Part shown: piece by piece, positions 21,459 to 31,885 of the stretch
How positions within the stretch are numbered: the first letter of the stretch is position 1
How the letters are laid out: each line of letters opens with the position of its first letter
Source: Bactericera cockerelli
Lineage: Eukaryota; Arthropoda; Insecta; Hemiptera; Triozidae
Assembly: GCA_024516035.1 (NCBI GenBank)
Contig: CM044963.1
Coordinates: forward strand, 25,377,935 to 25,441,934
Direction: 5' to 3'
DNA length: 64,000 bases
Translations under genes and position numbers: made by a program
Notes under the pieces: model-generated
Seen by the model: only the letters and a program-made list of their open reading frames with translations
What the model was told of the DNA's origin: nothing
Database searches by the model: none

Positions 21459-21665
21459 GACTGTGAAACTGCCGAGTGCCGAGACCCCATTAAAGCTATT
21501 CCTATCGGCATGGGCAGAGAGAAACGCAAAGTAAGATTAACGTCCTGTCAACCCCAAGAGGCGAGAATTGATGCAAGTCTCCAAAGAGGCTTTAGCACAA
21601 GTCACTTGATACGGTTCTCCGCCACGCCAGAACATTTAAGCCTGAAATATTGGAGTTATTTTTAA
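21459..21665 (+). other. Unassigned open segment of protein-like composition
   Basis: The frame running through the 27-bp repeats continues for about 65 codons with CETAECRDPIKAIPIGMGRE and then QPQEARIDASLQRGF. Base composition is more balanced than in the surroundings, which is why it is listed. I recognise no domain. It could be a remnant of a gene or transposon, or chance. Confidence 0.25.
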
Positions 21666-22094
21666 CTTTCCTCTGTTCACGCATTTGTAAAGTTATTTTG
21701 AACACTTCTTTGTCCACAGTTTCGTAGTTATTTTTAAGTCTACTCCTCCATCAAGTCTCAGATCTGAAACTTGAGAACGTTAAAGCTTGCCTCTGAATTT
21801 TTAAGGGTGTGGGTTAAGGGGGAGTGCAGATTGAACGGAGGAGAATAGTTAGCAAAGGCATAGGGGGTAGAATTACACAGGGGTTTAGGGGGACAAAGAG
21901 AAATGTTCTGGGGGGAGTGTTGGGGGAGGGTGAAACTTTTAACTTTGTGTTGAGAAAACTTTTGGGGGTAGAAAAAAAATTGTGTGTGCTCTGATTTCAT
22001 AAATTTAATTTATTTCTCAATCATGCAGTGTCGAGGCGCGATGGGTTTCATGCTAGGATGGTGTAGGAATTATTTTCATACTTTGGTGGTTATT
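21666..22094. other. No gene seen
   Basis: G-rich patch at about 21800-21975; otherwise AT-rich. Confidence 0.45.
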
Positions 22095-22238
22095 ATTATT
22101 ATTAAACGAATTGGATCAAGTTTTATTTACAAAATAATGACATAGAATATATACATACATAGATATTAAATTGAGAAAACAAAACTTGATCAAGGATGGT
22201 GCTAATGCCGACGGCATTCTCTTCCGCACCACCCTGCA
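22095..22238 (-). repeat. TAA-tailed LINE 3' end, copy at 22 kb
   Basis: Read on the minus strand: palindromic motif (GGCATT with AATGCC), then TTGATCAAGTTTTGTTTT, an AATAAA signal and a (TAA)n tail (plus strand TTATTATTATTATTA at about 22090-22105). A closely similar copy lies at 41880-42036. TAA tails are known in I-type LINEs; assignment to that clade is inference. Confidence 0.55.
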
Positions 22239-22384
22239 GGGGCCATTGTGGTGAGCTAATAAATTATTTTTTGCTTATATTTTTTAGCATTGAAAATAGT
22301 AGTTATATTGTACCTAAAATTGTTATAAGACTATTTGTAAAGAAACTAAACAATGGCTAGAAGAACTGAAAAGATGCATTGTAA

Positions 22385-22515
22385 AAAAGACTGGAGACCC
22401 AAGATCGGGAAATTATTTGCTGCAACAGCCTTGCAGTTCAACGAGGCAATGCTGCAAGTGTTTTGGGTTGTCATCCAAAGGATGATATCCTGAATAATGT
22501 TTTTATGTTTAATTA
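22385..22515 (+). pseudogene. LINE ORF2 C-terminal fragment (R1/I-like)
   Basis: One frame reads LAVQRGNAASVLGCHPKDD and ends in a stop at about 22515. The QRGNAASVLG signature is typical of the last residues of ORF2 in R1/I/LOA-group LINEs. The remainder of the gene is absent. Confidence 0.45.
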
Positions 22516-22829
22516 AATTAAATATACTGCAATTGAATAATCTTAGCCTAAAAAAAAAGTAATAATACCTATATATCTGAAATAATTACAAAAAAAACAT
22601 ACTGGAAGATTTGTCCTATTCGGGTAGTACTTATTTCTTACTGTCAAAAGAGGGTCCACTTATTTCACAACCCTCTGGACGAGTGCTGACTACTCCATCG
22701 GTTAGGACTCTTTACGTTTGCATGTCGACTGTATGTTTATAATCATCCAGCCAAATATGCCAAAGCATTCGTGCTTACATAATACAACTGCTAATACTCC
22801 TATTCAATAAAAAAATACTCTACCACTGA
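22516..22829. other. No gene seen
   Basis: AT-rich, featureless. Confidence 0.45.
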
Positions 22830-22985
22830 CTCACCTCAGAAGTTTGATCGATAAGGTGGCGGAGTTGAACCTGGAGGTCAATAGTTCGAGTCCCAAGTTT
22901 GGTAAACATTTAGCAGTTTGATTTTGACAAAATTTATTTTGATATCACCATTGTGTTAAAACACAAAAATATGATGACGTTTCCT
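22830..22985 (+). repeat. SINE-B copy
   Basis: Head AGTTTGATCGATAAGGTGGC, GAACCTGGAGGTCAATAG and a GTTCGAGTCCC B box; body ending AACACAAAAATATGATGACG. Compare the full-length copy at 48245-48393. Confidence 0.7.
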
Positions 22986-23094
22986 CCACCACTGGTTTCT
23001 ACACCATCCAAAAAATATAATGCACAGCCAGGGCTCGGGGAAAAAAATCTTTTACGTGACGCCGAGACGCATAGGAAAAATTAATTTAAATTTT

Positions 23095-23545
23095 AGATAA
23101 CTATTAGTCTTCTCTTTTTACTCGTCTCTCCCTTTCTCCTTTTTTTCTCCCTCTGTATCCTCTATCTCTTCCTCTCACTATCCCTCCCGCCTTCTTTCTC
23201 ATCTGTCCCTCTCTCTCTTTTTTCCTCCCTCTCTCTCTTTTTTCCTCCCTCTCTCTCTCTCTTTTCCTCCCTCTCTCTCTCTTTTTCTCTCCCTGCCCTC
23301 CTCAATCTCCTCTCCTCTCTCTTTCTTTCTCTCTAACCCCTCTCTTATTCTTTCTCTTTCCCACTCTCTCTCCATGTGAGAGAGACTCTCACTATCCTCC
23401 CTCCTACTTCCTCCCTCTATCTCCCCATCGCTACCTCTATATTACTATACCTCCCTCTTTCTTTCTCTCACCTAGTCCTCTCTCCTTTTCCCTCTTTTTC
23501 TCTCCCTGTTTCCCTCTATCTTACCTCTCTCACTCTATCCCTCTA
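23095..23545. repeat. CT-rich low-complexity tract
   Basis: CTCTCT/CCCTCTCT/TTTTCCTCC repeats throughout; open frames here are artefacts. Confidence 0.85.
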
Positions 23546-23585
23546 TTTATTGAAAAATAAAACTAAGTAGAAAAAAATAAAGAAG

Positions 23586-23650
23586 TCCTAACTAAATGGT
23601 GGGGTCATTGCCTGTGGCAATCTCTTTCACCCAACCCTTGGGTGAAAGAG
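23586..23650 (-). repeat. Palindromic LINE 3'-end motif
   Basis: GGGGTCATTGCCTGTGGCAA followed by TCTCTTTCACCCAACCC, then an inverted echo GGGTGAAAGAGATT. This is one of seven dispersed copies. Confidence 0.5.
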
Positions 23651-23739
23651 ATTCAATTTATAATGAGTGTTTTAATTTATTTAATTAAACACCTAGGTTA
23701 TAATTAATTAAAAAATAATCATTAGTTTTTTTTTCATTT

Positions 23740-23815
23740 TTGGGACTAGAACCACCGACTTCAATGTTAAGAAGCCGTCACCGTGTCGATTGAGCTACTG
23801 AAATTTCCTAGTTAA
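23740..23815 (-). repeat. Inverted SINE-B head fragment
   Basis: The plus strand reads GGGACTAGAACCACCGACTT and then GTCGATTGAGCTACTG, the complement of a tRNA-like head with B box and A box. Confidence 0.55.
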
Positions 23816-23984
23816 AGTTGGTAAATTCAAAGAATACCTAGGTTACAAAATAAACATACACCAGCTCAGTACTAAATTATATGCTTTCACCCTCCCTCTT
23901 TATTTAGCTCTACCACTTTTCTCTCTATTAATCTATTTTAATTTATCCTTTCCTCCTTGCTCTTTTGCTCCTTGGGTTAATACA

Positions 23985-24300
23985 TGAGAAACCTAGACAA
24001 ACTCGCCCGCCCTCAAAGTAGAAGAATTATACACCCGTAACCACCCACCGCCCACCCTGTCTGACGATACCAGAAATCTAAACACACTCCCTACCCTCGA
24101 CCTGAAATCTCGAGATTAAAATAAGGAAACTAACCCACTGACCCCGCCCACACTAGATAAATGAGAAAAGTAAACCCCTCCCCCCCACACTAGAAAAAGG
24201 GACTCCCCACCCCACCAGATAAAGGCGGAAGGTAACCCCCCTACCCACTCCCTGGATGAATGGGAAAGGTAACCCCTCCCCCTACTAAATAAACAGAGCT
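23985..24300. repeat. C-rich degenerate tandem repeat
   Basis: Imperfect units of roughly 35-45 bp containing ACTAGATAAATGAGAAAAGT followed by AACCCCTCCCCCC-like blocks. At least four units are recognisable between 24150 and 24300. Confidence 0.55.
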
Positions 24301-24429
24301 GCTAGCTATTAAACCTCTGCTATTTTCGTGGCTTGGTCCATGAAATATGTAGCAGCTGTTGCAGAGCAGAGGTTACGTGTAATGAGTTAAAACATCAGAG
24401 GATGCGACTTTAGTAGCTCGAAGGAGAAA

Positions 24430-24560
24430 CCGACCTTAGTAGCTCGATCGATAAGGCAGCAGACTTGAGACTTGGAGGTCAATGGTTCGAGTCCCGAGTG
24501 CGGCTAATTTAGGTAACATTTATAATCTTTCTTAATTTAATTTGATGTCACTTCATCTCC
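24430..24560 (+). repeat. SINE-B copy
   Basis: GACCTTAGTAGCTCGATCGA, TTGGAGGTCAATGGTTCGAG and TCCCGAGTGCGGC mark the tRNA-Thr-like head; the body is partly preserved. Confidence 0.7.
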
Positions 24561-25221
24561 ATCAAGGTACTCGTAGAGTTGAGGAGCTGATATTGAAAAG
24601 TAGACGACGAGAGGCAGAGAAAAAGAATGTGAAATAAAGAGAGAAGGTATTCAGTAAATAGATAAAAAGAGGGAGAGACAAAGACTTGGGGAAGGTTAAG
24701 AGACGTAAAATGTATTGAAATTAGTTCTCTTAACTCTCATGATTGAGGCTAATGCTCTTACTGCCTTCTCTCTACAGGGTGCCCGTTAGAGAAAACTATT
24801 TGAACATTTGAAAGGTTTATTAATGTATTTTCACTAGTAATTATTGATAGCTTTAACATAATTTGAGAAAATTCTATTTGAGAGTAATATGAAAATTTTA
24901 AAAAAATATAGAAAGAACCATAGAATTATATTGTGATTGCTTTCTTATTGTGTGTCCACCAATAACATATACAATAAAATTATTAATAGGTACCTAATAT
25001 GAATGAAAGGTAACTACAAGGCGAGGTAAATGATCAGAGAGTTTTGTACGAGTACTACATGAATTGAACCTGGCCTAATTTTTTGAAAAATATGAAATGA
25101 ATCACCCGGTATACTAAAGACTGCCGGACTCCATGCTGAGAGGTTTTGTTACCCATTTCTGATGTCTTCCTATTGCCTTCTCTTTCCTCCAGCTAACTTT
25201 CTCGCCGTCTTTCTCTCATAC
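24561..25221. other. No gene seen
   Basis: A GA-rich patch (24600-24700) followed by AT-rich sequence. About 25010-25140 has weak resemblance to SINE-E (ACAAGGCGAGGTAAATG). Confidence 0.4.
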
Positions 25222-25237
25222 ATAAATAGGTAATATA

Positions 25238-25608
25238 CATCATATAGCATCCGCGGCGTAATGGTTGTGACTACTGCCCGTAGTCCAGAATTCCCGAGTT
25301 CAACTCCCGGCTGGGGCAGACTTTTCGAAAAAAATTCTGTTCCATTCAAACACGTGAGGCTGCCATTTCCGGCCCTACCCAGGCTGGGTGAGGTTAATGT
25401 GGGTAGCTGGTACAATTCCTAGCGAAAGGAGGGTAAAACCCCCGTCCTAATCTAGGACGTTAAATCAAACAGAATCGTTGGCGTTAGGAAGGGCATCCAG
25501 CCGTAAAAAATGTGCCAAAACCAACCAACTTTAACCATGAGGTTGAACAACGTCGACCCTGCTTGGGCGGGATAAGACAGAGTAGAAGAAGAAGAAAAGA
25601 AGAAGAAG
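25238..25608 (+). repeat. SINE-C copy 1, full length with target duplication
   Basis: Flanked by a perfect 16-bp target duplication ATAAATAGGTAATATA (25222-25237 and 25609-25624). The tRNA-like head has TAATGGTTGTGACTACTG and the B box AGTTCAACTCCC. The body contains CCCAGGCTGGGTGAGGTTAA and GGAGGGTAAAACCCCCGTCC, also found in the 5S-headed SINE, then GTTGGCGTTAGGAAGGGCAT and a (GAA)n tail. The intact duplication points to recent insertion. Confidence 0.85.
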
Positions 25609-25731
25609 ATAAATAGGTAATATATAATCACCGGCAGAATTAACCGGACACTTGGGAAAATGTAAGCAAGTAGAAGACAAAAGAAAAGGAGGGTGCCGAA
25701 GCGATGGATAGGTATAATGGGAGGTATAACA

Positions 25732-26010
25732 AGAGCGCGCGATTAGCTCAGTGGTTAAGCACTCGCTTGCCATGCGGAAGGTCCCGGGTTCTATCCCCCG
25801 TGCCGACAAAAATTTGTATTAATAATTTAATTACCGTTGTTTGTAAGGGATACCTTCCGTTGCTCTCGTTTTGACCCAGCACCTAACTGGGAAGTATTGT
25901 GTCACTTCTCGTCCATCAGAGGGGAGGCATACTACGTGATGGGCAGGCTACAACACAGACCACAAGCGTCTACAGTAGCTCCTGTTTGATGGCTACGAAA
26001 TAAAGAAATA
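25732..26010 (+). repeat. SINE-F copy 1 (tRNA-derived)
   Basis: Head GATTAGCTCAGTGGTTAAGC (A box), CTCGCTTGCCATGCGGAAGG (tRNA-Gly(GCC)-like anticodon arm) and GTCCCGGGTTCTATCCCC (B box). The body has TTGTAAGGGATACCTTCCG, GACCCAGCAC and GCTCCTGTTTGATGGCTACG, with an A-rich end. The copy at 62288-62585 shares the whole length. Confidence 0.8.
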
Positions 26011-26140
26011 ACGAAATAAATAATAATATCTGTTTCACAATTAACATTGTCTTCTGCATGATGCTTACTTGCATAACGACATAAAATAACCTTTTTTGCA
26101 TAGTATATATTCCAAGCCCAAGAGAGTTGATGGCTACGAT

Positions 26141-26229
26141 TGTACTATCATAGGGATAAAAAATAAACTATCGTTAGCTAGAGTACCTCTAGCTAACGAT
26201 AGTTTACTTTTTATCTCTATGATAGTACA
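26141..26229. repeat. 43-bp near-perfect hairpin
   Basis: 26141-26183 pairs with 26187-26229 (two mismatches) around a 3-nt loop. The stem centre is CTAACGATAG. A SINE-F 3' fragment (GCTCCTGTTTCATGGCTACG) follows at about 26261. Confidence 0.9.
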
Positions 26230-26255
26230 AACTTGCCAAAACTTTTGTTGTTTGT

Positions 26256-26310
26256 ACAGTTGCTCCTGTTTCATGGCTACGAAATAAAAAAGGCTGTGAA
26301 ACACTCATTT
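26256..26310 (+). repeat. SINE-F 3' fragment
   Basis: GCTCCTGTTTCATGGCTACG, then GGCTGTGAAACACTCAT, matches the end of the copy at 62288-62585. Confidence 0.6.
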
Positions 26311-26924
26311 TTTTTTTTAAATTGAATATCCTCTGCAAGCCATATACATAAGTTAAGGAATAATATTTGAAGTTGAAGAAAATAAATAGAGAAAGAGATG
26401 AAGGGATATGTTTTCCTGCTGAAAAACAATAACATCACGTACATTGTATCTCTCTCCTCTCCATCTCTCATTCTCTAACATATAATACACACCTACACAC
26501 AATAACACACTCTTTTCTCTATCTTAAATTGTAGATTTCTTCATACCTCATTACATCTCACCTTTTCTCTCTCCCATAATTCATTATTTTCACACAGAAT
26601 AAGGATGTTATGGTCAAGGTATGTACCTATTGCACAGTAATGCACAGAAAATGGAATAAGAGAGAGATAGAGAGTGAGAGAGAGTAAGAAATAGTTGCAG
26701 TAAATGAGGGAAGGATGGAGAATAAGTGAGGAAGAACAAGACATAATGAGAGAGAGAGAAAGAGAGAAGAGAAGGAGAGAGAAAGAGCGATAAGGATAGA
26801 AAATATAACATAATGAAAGATCGAATGGAAGACCAAAATAATTACTGTTATATATATTGGTGGATGTGCCAAAATTTTCATGCCTCATTAAACTTACTAA
26901 ATTTGTTCTTTTCTTATGTTGCAG
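26311..26924. other. No gene seen; GA-rich tract and putative intron end
   Basis: GAGAGA tract at about 26655-26795. The last 40 bases are pyrimidine-rich and look like a 3' splice region (see the next entry). Confidence 0.4.
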
Positions 26925-26963
26925 TTCCTCTTCGTCCAAGTGAACTAATTCGTATTAGCACAG
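26925..26963 (+). CDS. Candidate host microexon (39 nt)
   Basis: A branch-point-like CTTACTAA (about 26893-26900), a pyrimidine tract and TTATGTTGCAG precede 26925. The segment ends ACAG followed by the donor GTAAGG at 26964. The 39 nt are a multiple of three and open; in the phase entering after one base they read PLRPSELIRISTG. This composition looks like an extracellular Ig/FN3-type loop, but I do not recognise the protein. It is the only host-like coding signal I see, and all three splice elements fit consensus. No neighbouring exon is identified in the window, so it may belong to a gene with very long introns, or be chance. Confidence 0.4.
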
Positions 26964-27651
26964 GTAAGGAAAGAAATTCAAAACATTATTGTTCTTTTAA
27001 TTTTAAATTAAGAGTATTATTATTTAAAAAAAGTTACGAGCACCAATGTTGTAGAAAAAAAAGAAACCACTGAGCTACCAGGACGGCCACCGGAAAGTAG
27101 ATGAAAAAGAAGAAAAAGAAGAAGAAGAAAAAAAAAAAAAAAAAAAAAACAAGATAAAGATGGTTAAGTTTTGCGCAAGAGAATGCTGTCTAGGTGAGAA
27201 ATTTAATGGATGTAAAAGTAATTAGATAGTAGAAATCTTCTAAGTGGTTTAGAAACTAAGTGGGTACTTTCTACGTGGATAGCTGCAAAGTGGTTTTAGC
27301 TGAATAATTATTAGCTGTTAGCTGCCAAGTGGTTCATTAGAATTCTGTTTTCAAGAGGAAAACTTATGAAATATAAAGAGAACATTCTTCTGGACATTGG
27401 AAAAATCACATTGCTTTTTCTTAAACTTATTAAAAAAAAAAAAAAAAATTGACGTGCACAAAGCATGACTGTCCCTTGTTGAGAGTTCATAAATTTTATC
27501 CCTGTTTGTATAATTATGTATAATGTATATATTTATAATATAAATATATTATATTATTAATATTTTAACATTTTGCTCAAGGCTATACTGTAATTGTGTT
27601 CTAATGACTCAAAATTATTTTCATGTAAGTACTTAGAACCTCTCCCTTTTT
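26964..27651. other. No gene seen
   Basis: A possible inverted tRNA-like head at 27049-27090 (ACCACTGAGCTACCAGGAC), (AAG)n/poly-A at 27105-27150, then AT-rich sequence with a 16-A run near 27430. Confidence 0.4.
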
Positions 27652-27913
27652 CTAGTCAGCGTCGATGGCACGTTGAATACACCGGTTCCCTCCAGAACAC
27701 CGAAGTTAAGTGACATCCAGCGAGGTTAAGACTTGGATGGGTGACCATTCAAATTCTAATTCTCGTGACGCTGGCTTTTCCCGGCCCCACTCAGGCTGGG
27801 TGAGGTCAATGTAAGTAGCAGGTTTGTGAGTTTCCTGCGAATGGAGGGTTAAACCCCCGTCGTGATATGACCATGAAGGTTGAAAGCGACGTTAAACCCC
27901 ACTTAAAAAAAAA
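27652..27913 (+). repeat. 5S rRNA-derived SINE, copy 1
   Basis: Positions 27660-27750 closely follow 5S rRNA: GGCACGTTGAATACACCGGT, ACACCGAAGTTAAGTGACAT and ACTTGGATGGGTGACCA, which include the internal pol III promoter regions. The downstream part has CACTCAGGCTGGGTGAGGTC and GGAGGGTTAAACCCCCGTCG, and an A tail. It is flanked by a 15-bp target duplication with one mismatch (AACCTCTCCCTTTTT at 27637-27651, repeated at 27914-27928). It belongs to the 5S-headed (SINE3) class and is not a functional 5S gene because the 3' third of 5S is replaced. Confidence 0.85.
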
Positions 27914-28002
27914 AACCTCTCCTTTTTTAAAAAAAAATGTAATAAGATCCGACTCGAACCTGTCCATTGTCTTTGCTAATTAATTTTGCACTAAGAACCA
28001 GA

Positions 28003-28409
28003 ATAAGGGGAAGTAAGGGAGAAATAATAGAAAAATTAAAAAGACACGGAGAAAGAGAGAAAGAGAGAGAGAGACACATAGAAAGAGAGACAGAGAGAGA
28101 GAAAGAGAGAGAGAGAGAATGAGAGAAAGAGAATGAGAGAGACAGAGAGGGAGTGAGAGAGAGAGAAAATACAAGAGAGGAAGAAAGAAAATACTTATTA
28201 GATAAGGGGAAGTAAGGGAGAAATAATAGAAAAATTAAAAAGACACGGAGAAAGAGAAAGAGAGAGAGAGATAGATAGAAAAATAGACAGAGAGAGAGAG
28301 AATGAGAGAGACAGAGAGAGAGAGAGGGAGGGAGAGAGAGAGAGAGAGAGAAAATAGAAGAGAGAGAGAAAAAAAATACAAGAGAGGAAGAAAGAAAATA
28401 CTTATTAGA
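28003..28409. repeat. Tandem duplication of about 200 bp containing (GA)n
   Basis: ATAAGGGGAAGTAAGGGAGA begins at 28003 and 28202. Both units continue through AATAATAGAAAAATTAAAAA and a GA microsatellite and end at AAATACTTATTAGA. The copies differ mainly in GA length. Confidence 0.9.
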
Positions 28410-28454
28410 GAAGAAAATATCATGTTTCACACTTTTTTGTCCCCTACAGCTTGG

Positions 28455-28490
28455 ACTTTCCTCTCTATTTCTCTCTCTATTCCCTTCTCT

Positions 28491-28524
<34 letters not shown>

Positions 28525-28556
28525 TATCTCTGATTTCACGTCTTTCTGCCCCCCCC

Positions 28557-28599
<43 letters not shown>

Positions 28600-28602
28600 C
28601 CG
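28455..28602. repeat. (CT)n microsatellite
   Basis: Pure CT runs around 28497-28520 and 28561-28600 with a C9 run at about 28550-28558. It lies opposite in polarity to the GA tract just upstream. Confidence 0.9.
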
Positions 28603-29700
28603 TCTCCAATATTGTTAACTCGAGAACCAAAACGTGCTGGACTGATGAATATCTTCATGTTCTTCACTGAGAAGAGAAAAGCAAAAGGGAGTCGTAGAAA
28701 ATGAAAACAGAGAACGAAAAGAAGAAGAGAAGAGAGAGATGAGGAAACAAGATAGGTTGAGAGATAACAGGAGAGTAGAGAGATCTGATAGAGAGATATG
28801 ATGAATACATCAGGACAAAGAGATTCAGTGGGGAAATAGAAAGAGAAAATGGACAGTTATTATTATTAAAGAAAACTTTAACAGGAAATATATATGTACA
28901 TACAAGTAATGATAAAAATTATGAACAATATAAACAAGAAAAAAGATTAATTATATAGATAAAATATATACAGATTTCCTAACTAAAGGGTGGTTTTATT
29001 GCCTAGAAAGAGAAAATGTGACGGTCAACCCTACAAGAACTCTGATAAATTAAAGAGAAAAAGCCCCAGAGAGAAAAAAGAAGAAAAAAAATGCAGATAC
29101 TGAAATTTTGAGACATAATTTTATTATGAGAAGGAAATAATGAGATGACGAAAGAACGGAAAGAAAAATGAAAGATAGGAGATGAGAGATGATTCAGAGA
29201 AAAAGTAAGTTAGTAGGATGATAGAAAGGAATAGAAGAAACCACATACAGAGATATCTTTCACAGAATCAGGTGCTAAATTAACCACACTTAAAGTTTTG
29301 CCAGAATCAAACTTTAATTATTTGATAGAATTTCGTATGAACAATAGTTACTTGTTAAGAAACTGGAATTGAATGGAATAGAATGTTATATTACTCCACT
29401 GCATAGTTTGCAGCGGAGCTCTGAGTGCAAACTTTCAAACTTTGAGCTTTGTATATAATTATCTATGTATGTACGTGAATACACCTACTTATGTGTGTAA
29501 ATGGTATACATAATATATGTACTTATGTAGGGACTTACATACAAACGTACTAAAAACTTTAGTTTTCTACAATCTACGCGGTAATGAAATTACAGAGTAC
29601 ATAAATATTAAACTTACACTGCTCAAATGAGGTACATCATATTGAGCTATAGTACCAACACGAAGTATAACATCTGTTTTGTTACCATTATTTATTATAA
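28603..29700. other. AT-rich and purine-rich DNA
   Basis: 28978-29006 is a truncated palindromic LINE 3'-end motif (CCTAACTAAAGGGTGGTTTT), preceded from 28860 by TTATTATTATT and AT-rich sequence as in the other copies. No gene. Confidence 0.45.
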
Positions 29701-30165
29701 TGTAGTCCTTATAAGTTATAAATAAGAGAGATATGGAATAGGGATATAGGGAGACTGGAGAGAGATAGAGAGAGAAAGAATTTATAATTGAGAGAAAGAG
29801 TTTATAATTGAGAGAAATACCTCATTAGCTCGTATTAACTTATTGGGAGAGAGATTAAGGATAGATACATACATACATAACGGACAAAAAGAGAGAGAGG
29901 AGGTGCGATACAGAGAAAGTATCGAAATAACAGAGAGAGAGAGAAGGTGAGATACAGAGAAAATCTTAAAATAAGAGAGAGATAGAGAAAGAGAGAGTTC
30001 AATGAAATCGAAAGAGAAAGTAAGAGAGAGAGAGAGAACGTGAATGAAAATCTCAAAGTAAAAGAGAGCGAAATGAAATTGAGAGAGAAAGTAAGCAAGA
30101 GAAAAGAAAAAGGGTAGGAACAGAGAGGCAAATTGAGAAAAAATTATGGAGGGAGAAAGAAAGTA
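29701..30165. repeat. GA-rich low-complexity tract
   Basis: GAGAGAGA/GAAAGAGA repeats. The Ser/Leu-rich minus-strand frame is an artefact. Confidence 0.8.
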
Positions 30166-30427
30166 AGCTTGTTCACTCAGGTCACGTGTTCTTAGGTAAC
30201 TCAGGAGTCACGCGCTGAGCCCGCTTATCTTATCGCCATCAGCTTTCAATTCTGCACTAAACTGCTGATATCATGGGAGCAAATATCTGCCTAGTCGATC
30301 CTTCCTTATTTTGGAAGTAAAATTCATTTAGAATTTGATAATATAGTTTCTAATTTAGTTTTGTTCGAACGAAGGAGATAAAGATACATTTAATAGAAGG
30401 AATTCAACATATATGTTATTCCTAAAA
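30166..30427. other. No gene seen
   Basis: Short unique-looking sequence with slightly higher GC at 30180-30240; no recognisable feature. Confidence 0.4.
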
Positions 30428-30655
30428 TTAATAATAATAATACTCTTTAGTGGAAGGTAACCACCAGGCGAGGTTAATGTTCAAAGCATTTTCTACCACC
30501 TAACCCTCAGATTCTTATTATTATGTGGTCACAAACTCAAATTATTGAGGAAAAATTCAGGCATCACTGGGTGGGATTCGAACCAACGGATCCCTGCACT
30601 ACCTGGATTACCAGACTAGCGCGTTAATCACTTGACTACCAGTGTACTAAAATTA
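30428..30655 (-). repeat. SINE-E copy 2 (tRNA-derived)
   Basis: On the minus strand the head reads CACTGGTAGTCAAGTGATTA (A box) and GGTTCGAATCCCACCCAGTG (B box), then a body with TAGGTGGTAGAAAATGC and the end CCTCGCCTGGTGG, followed by an ATT-rich tail. It is related to 12433-12605. Confidence 0.75.
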
Positions 30656-31309
30656 TTTTCGTACCACAACTAAACAATAGAAAGTGATTTTTTTCATGTA
30701 TGAACACGAACATTATGTAAAAAGTAAATGTAAAGATTTTTATGATGATGATTCAGTACCTACTCATAAAGATTTCGTCTATAACAATCATGAATACGTT
30801 AGCAAAGGAATATATCCAAATGTTCAAATACACTTTTTCCTATAAACATAAAATACAAATTTGGGGGATTCCATTACTTTCTATATTATAGAATAAGGAA
30901 AGTAAAAAAGTATTAAAAAAGTTCCATTTGATCAAGCTATAACAATTTAACGGAAGAACTTGTTAACAATCAAATTGTCACTGACTCTTTTCACCACCAC
31001 TTTTGGCGAAGTCCTTGGCTACTCTCCAACTTGCAAAGATACAGAAATTAATTAACAACCATTATATTTTAATTTCCGTTGGAATCTTGTAGTTTGATTA
31101 GCATACCAACATTACAAAGGAAATTTTAACCACTATCACAATTTGTTAATTAAATTATCTTACCATGACAAGATCGAATAAGTCCTTCAGGTGTATTTAC
31201 ATCTCCTTTGTAATTGCTTCTTTTAATCTTGGGTCCTCTTCTGAATACCTTTGAAGTTTTTCCAAGTGTCTCCTAGGCTTGGGATTGTACGTTTGATTTT
31301 ACATGTATG
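30656..31309. other. No gene seen
   Basis: AT-rich, no recognised feature. Confidence 0.45.
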
Positions 31310-31885
31310 ACGTTTCATGATACTCAGTTGAGTTTCTGAGATATTCTGTTGAGTTTCTATGATATATTGTAGAGTTTCTGTGATATTCTGTTGAGTTCCT
31401 AGATCTTTCTTTGTACGCTATCCACAAAACAAGGGAAATAATTCCCTTAGTGTAGATAGCTATGGCAATTGTCAACATACATCGTACATACATAATGATA
31501 GAAATCTTATTAGGTAGGTACATAGATGGTAAGCGATGTCAAATACATTGCCTTTTTTTTATTATTATTACAAATAGGTATTCTTCGCACCTCGGCCGAA
31601 GTGTTTGACATTTTTTTCAGTTCCTGTGATATTCTGTTGAGTTTCCATGATATATTGTTGATTTCTTATTATATTCTATTAAGTCATTATGATATTCTGT
31701 TCAGTTCCTATGATATTTTGATGAGTTCTAATGATATTCTGTTCAGTTCCTATGGTGTTCTGTTGATTTGCTATGATATTCTGCTGAGTTCCTGTGGTGG
31801 TAATTAAGTTCCAATGATATTGTGTTGAGTTCTTGTTTTGTCAATTGAGTACCAATGATTTTCTTGAGTTTCTATGGAATTCTGT
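31310..31885. repeat. 21-bp minisatellite in two blocks (GATATTCTGTTGAGTTYCTAT)
   Basis: Four to five units at 31310-31400 and about twelve at 31617-31885, separated by about 215 bp of non-repetitive sequence that may be an insertion. Both strands read heptad arrays (SSYDILL type on plus, NSTEYHR type on minus). Confidence 0.85.

Noticed and set aside
25734..25807. A tRNA-Gly gene
   Set aside because: The acceptor stem does not pair and a SINE body follows that is repeated at 62288-62585.
27656..27760. A functional 5S rRNA gene
   Set aside because: The 3' third of 5S is replaced by a SINE body with an A tail and target duplication.
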